This document shows positions 61,276 through 64,000 of a DNA stretch of 64,000 nucleotides, in pieces. The position numbers and the translations under genes were made by a program. Where the stretch lies: assembly GCA_002709225.1 (NCBI GenBank), contig PAQH01000138.1, forward strand, positions 1-64,000. The letters are read 5' to 3'. Under the pieces are notes generated by a model, which searched no databases, had not been told where the DNA came from, and was given only the letters and a program-made list of their open reading frames with translations. This DNA is from Planctomycetaceae bacterium. GTDB taxonomy: Bacteria; Planctomycetota; Planctomycetia; Pirellulales; Pirellulaceae. Numbering within the stretch: the stretch's first letter is position 1; every line of letters begins with the position of its first letter.

Positions 61276-61641
61276 GCTTTACCTTTCCAGAAACACGGTG
61301 AGTTCTTGCTATCAATCCGCACATACACTCGCACATGTGTGTCGACAGAGCAAATATCCCCCAAACAAACCAGCGACGGGGAGCAATTGAACCGTGTGGA
61401 TTCTTTTACGACTTTCCACACACGAGAGATTGTTGCACTATCCTCGAACGTCGGGAGAGGCATTCGTCACGCCAAGCGTGAAAACTTCCTGCTTCTGTCT
61501 TTTATTCGACAGTAGGGAGCTGGAACTTTTTTTTCGATTTACAGCCTGTCATCACATCACACACTGATGACGCACCGAGGAATCCCGCAATCAGGTCGTT
61601 ACTGAAAATGAAACGAACCACGAGCCAGAAGCGGTGAGTTT
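61276..61641. other. Intergenic stretch
   Basis: About 365 bp between two minus-strand genes. A run of eight T residues lies at 61527-61534, but the only stem nearby (CTGTC/GACAG, 61496-61512) is short and 14 nt away, so I do not call a terminator. Confidence 0.4.
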
Positions 61642-62211
61642 TCAACCTTGCCACTGGATGCTGTCGAGCGCACGCTGAAGTTGTTGTTCCGCCTTCTCAT
61701 CGTTGTCATAGAAAAGACCGATGAATGAAAACACACGTAAACCGCGGCGAAAACAGACCACATGCTTACGCATTTCAGTACCACTTATTTCCGCCACATA
61801 AGTCAGTCGCGTGGCGGAATTACCGTTGATGGTGATTTCTGCTGGATCCGTCTGCGAATTCCACTGCTTACTGCCATGCGAAGGACCAGAGTGATAGCGA
61901 TGTAAATCAAACCGCTGTTCTTTGTCAAAACACAAGATCTCGACCGAAGCACCCTGAACTGGCGTTCGCATTCTCCATTGGGCCAAGACAATCTCACGTT
62001 CGATCTGGCTCGGTAAGACTGCACTTGCGGAGCAAGTCCACCCAGTGGGAACCAAAAACTTGAGACCGGCGTCCTCATTTGTGTAAACCGCTGAATCTCG
62101 CAAAGCGGGTGCACTAGGACGAGAATCACAGCCGGCTGCTAGCACAACAAGGCTTACGACAACCGCTCCAGTACGTCTCGTCACACTCTTGCGTGATCTG
62201 GTGGCAACCAT
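61642..62211 (-). CDS. Secreted lipoprotein of unknown function
   Basis: A 189-aa protein with a basic start (MVATRSRKSVTRR), a hydrophobic stretch (TGAVVVSLVVLAAGC) ending in a lipobox Cys, and a soluble beta-rich domain (YTNEDAGLKFLVPTGWTC to SIQWQG). The latter resembles small secreted domains in which a user-like profile (PsbP- or DUF-type) is suspected but not proven. The ATG at 62211 has GGAG 7 nt upstream. It follows the DUF1559 gene by 25 nt and is probably co-transcribed. Confidence 0.7.
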   Translation of the reverse strand: MVATRSRKSVTRRTGAVVVSLVVLAAGCDSRPSAPALRDSAVYTNEDAGLKFLVPTGWTCSASAVLPSQIEREIVLAQWRMRTPVQGASVEILCFDKEQRFDLHRYHSGPSHGSKQWNSQTDPAEITINGNSATRLTYVAEISGTEMRKHVVCFRRGLRVFSFIGLFYDNDEKAEQQLQRALDSIQWQG

Positions 62212-62236
62212 GATCCGTCTCCAGGCAACCGTGTCG

Positions 62237-63208
62237 CTAATCGATTGAAAACGACTGGGGTTCGCGCCCATTCCTCGTGGCCAATGCATGCAACACCTCT
62301 AAGGCAACACCATTGGTCACTGCCTTTACTGCACCATCTGCAAACAGAAAATGAACGAGGTCATCATGCCCCGAAAAAAAATCGTAAGGTTCGCTATAGG
62401 TACTGTTCAGGGAACGGTTACCGATCCTTGCCAAAACCATCGATGGAGCCTTCTCAGTGATCGCTACAAACACAGGTGCGCCCGTTGTGGTCCGACATGT
62501 GCCACCGGTCAGCACTCCCGCCCAAGGTGCCTGAGTCAACATCGCACCGCGCTCGCCGATCGCTAAGGTGTTACTCAAGCCATCACGAACGTCTGCCGTT
62601 CGCCAACGACTATTGCGCTGAAACAGACCATTGCCAAGGTGTGGCTGCGTATTAATCAAACCGTACTTCCCAAAACAAGCCACGTAACTATTCGTGGCCG
62701 CACTGGCAAGGACTTGATTACTTTCGTCAAAGACCCGGTACACGCCAATGTGGGTATCCGATGGGCAGGAATAGATCGACAACGGCATCTCACGTACCGC
62801 CGCGCTACCGGGCGACTCTACCGACAAATGGAACGGAATCTCACTATAAAGGTTCCCTTGTTCCAGATACGGCAATATCAACGCAGCCCAACCCCATCCA
62901 GGTCGACTTGGCTCAATTGAAAGTGACGGCGGGACAGCATCAAAACGAAATGCAACCGGATCGCCAGACCCCGTTGAGCCACTCGCGTTACCTGGTCGGC
63001 TGGCAATGTAACCGGAAGGAAAAGTACGCAAACTGCCGTGATACATCTGCAGAGCCAGTCCGATCTGACGCAGATTGTTCTTGCAGGTTGATCTCCGCGC
63101 CGCTTCACGGGCCATTTGAACAGCGGGAAAGAGGAGACTCGTCAGGATGCCGATTATTGCAATCGACGTCAGCAACTCGACGAGTGTAAACCCGGCGGCA
63201 CGTCGCAT
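62237..63208 (-). CDS. DUF1559 family prepilin-type protein
   Basis: The N-terminus GFTLVELLTSIAIIGILTSL is a type IV pilin/pseudopilin methylation site and helix, and the rest (about residues 35-320) is the DUF1559 domain with KNNLRQIGLALQMYH, DTHIGVYRVF, GLSNTLAIGERG and HFLFADGAVKAV near the end. Planctomycetes have many such proteins, probably parts of a type II or pilus-like secretion machinery. An ATG at 63208, with GGGGA 8 nt upstream, is preferred to the ATG at 63217 directly after it. The lipoprotein gene follows on the same strand. Confidence 0.92.
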   Translation of the reverse strand: MRRAAGFTLVELLTSIAIIGILTSLLFPAVQMAREAARRSTCKNNLRQIGLALQMYHGSLRTFPSGYIASRPGNASGSTGSGDPVAFRFDAVPPSLSIEPSRPGWGWAALILPYLEQGNLYSEIPFHLSVESPGSAAVREMPLSIYSCPSDTHIGVYRVFDESNQVLASAATNSYVACFGKYGLINTQPHLGNGLFQRNSRWRTADVRDGLSNTLAIGERGAMLTQAPWAGVLTGGTCRTTTGAPVFVAITEKAPSMVLARIGNRSLNSTYSEPYDFFSGHDDLVHFLFADGAVKAVTNGVALEVLHALATRNGREPQSFSID

Positions 63209-63414
63209 AACACGCATCCCCTAAACAATGAAACGAAAACAGAAACACCTGCAAATATTCTCTCAGCCTCTACCCTTCGGCAAGTGTCATCAGCGTCGCA
63301 AACTGTGGGTTAAATCACTCAAGAGCGAATTGTTCTCAGCTGACTCAAGGTTGGCTTTGCGATCATAGGAAGCCGTAGTTACACTGTCAAGAAAGGCTCG
63401 TACCTGGTGCGTTT

Positions 63415-64000
63415 ATGGACACTTCGAGTGCTCAGTACAGCAGTCAATCCGTACTTGCAGTTATCCCCATTCTGCCCAACCTCACTCTGCTACTCCTATT
63501 GATCCCCGGTCTGTGCTTGTCGTTTCTGGCAACATTGTTTTCGTTGCGGCACGGAAGCACTCGCAAAGCCCTCATGCGATTTCTGTGGCGCAAGAAAGCC
63601 ACCGCCCTGGCTGGTTTGGTTGTTCTACTCGGTGGTATCGCAAGCTTCAGGTACTTCTACGATGGAGAACAACCCGAGCAAATTACCGAGCGACCACTTG
63701 ATTCCATACGCGACTGGCCCATGCATCGTGGCGGTCCGCTTCGGCATGGTTCGCTGGAAGGGGGCCCGGGACCAAGCCAAGGTGGACTTCAATGGTCATT
63801 TCGACCCGGCGAACAATTCTATGCGTCCGCAGCGACGGACAATCATTTTATCTACACCGTCGGATCCCGTAACAACCGCGGCCGAATCTTCTGCCTGGAA
63901 AGCAGGACTGGATCGGTCGTATGGAGTGCTGCACCCAGCGGCTATGCCGCGACCTTCTCTTCCCCCGTCATCAGGGGAGATTCTCTCGTCGTCGGTGAAG
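63415..64000 (+). CDS. PQQ-like beta-propeller membrane protein, 3' end outside the window
   Basis: An ATG at 63415 opens a frame that runs to the right edge (195 codons). It has two N-terminal hydrophobic segments (NLTLLLLLIPGLCLSFLATL and ATALAGLVVLLGGIAS), then DWPMHRGGPLRHGSLEGG, a start of propeller blades typical of planctomycete PQQ-type proteins, and the first blade IFCLESRTGSVVWSAA. It is anchored in the membrane with the propeller outside the cytoplasm. The remainder lies beyond the window, so length and function are open. Confidence 0.8.
   Translation, partial: MDTSSAQYSSQSVLAVIPILPNLTLLLLLIPGLCLSFLATLFSLRHGSTRKALMRFLWRKKATALAGLVVLLGGIASFRYFYDGEQPEQITERPLDSIRDWPMHRGGPLRHGSLEGGPGPSQGGLQWSFRPGEQFYASAATDNHFIYTVGSRNNRGRIFCLESRTGSVVWSAAPSGYAATFSSPVIRGDSLVVGE

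Noticed and set aside
61496-61534. A terminator with an eight-T run
   Set aside because: The only stem is five pairs and lies 14 nt from the T-run, and no + strand gene ends there.
1-64000. CRISPR arrays, transposases, integrases, prophage genes
   Set aside because: No regularly spaced repeats and no recognisable mobile-element protein were found on either strand.

Overview
The window looks like a chromosomal segment of a planctomycete, probably a Pirellulaceae-type bacterium. The pointers are a DUF1559 pseudopilin, a di-haem PSCyt1-type protein, a sulfatase, several PQQ-type beta-propeller proteins, Tat-exported dehydrogenase and asparaginase proteins, an ECF sigma factor, sparse Shine-Dalgarno use and long spacers between genes. 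I see no transposase, integrase, prophage, CRISPR array or rRNA; there is one tRNA (Val, anticodon TAC).

Layout. 1-2.4 kb: the end of a sodium:solute symporter, then leuA preceded by what reads as a complete leucine attenuator (leader peptide, antiterminator, terminator). 2.5-12.3 kb: a polytopic membrane protein, a Gfo/Idh/MocA protein, an SMP-30 protein, tRNA-Val, a beta-helix protein, a Tat-exported glycosylasparaginase and a two-haem PSCyt1 protein. 12.7-20.8 kb: an orphan DNA methyltransferase, a tight + strand run (M28 glutaminyl cyclase, small membrane protein, D-malate/tartrate dehydrogenase, ispD), an ECF sigma factor, uppP and an LptF/LptG permease. 21.3-29.5 kb: a SAM methyltransferase, a PP2C phosphatase, a PEGA lipoprotein, an mlaE-mlaF-mlaD lipid-transport operon, a membrane protein and yacG. 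29.7-40.2 kb: glycerate 2-kinase, a PQQ-propeller protein, an acyl-CoA (malonyl-CoA-like) synthetase overlapping a metallophosphatase, an M24 peptidase, thpR and a PfkB kinase. 40.5-50.2 kb: a TPR protein, an HD-domain protein, a pentahaem membrane cytochrome with its lipoprotein, a YggS-type protein, a large heparinase-like protein and a YdjY-domain protein. 50.3-64 kb: creatininase, a three-domain peptidoglycan hydrolase, two SDRs, a nucleoside hydrolase, a thioredoxin-TPR co-chaperone, a sulfatase, a divergent DnaA, a secreted lipoprotein, a DUF1559 pseudopilin and the start of a PQQ-propeller protein.

Themes. Much of the content concerns the cell envelope: UppP, LptF/G, MlaEFD, the peptidoglycan enzyme fusion, the PEGA lipoprotein and the exported catabolic enzymes. 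Core metabolism is represented by leuA, ispD, glycerate kinase and dmlA-like genes. The most interesting signal is non-coding: the DNA in front of leuA encodes a 22-residue peptide with five Leu codons among six consecutive codons. It is followed by mutually exclusive RNA hairpins that end in a T-tract, which is the layout of ribosome-mediated attenuation.
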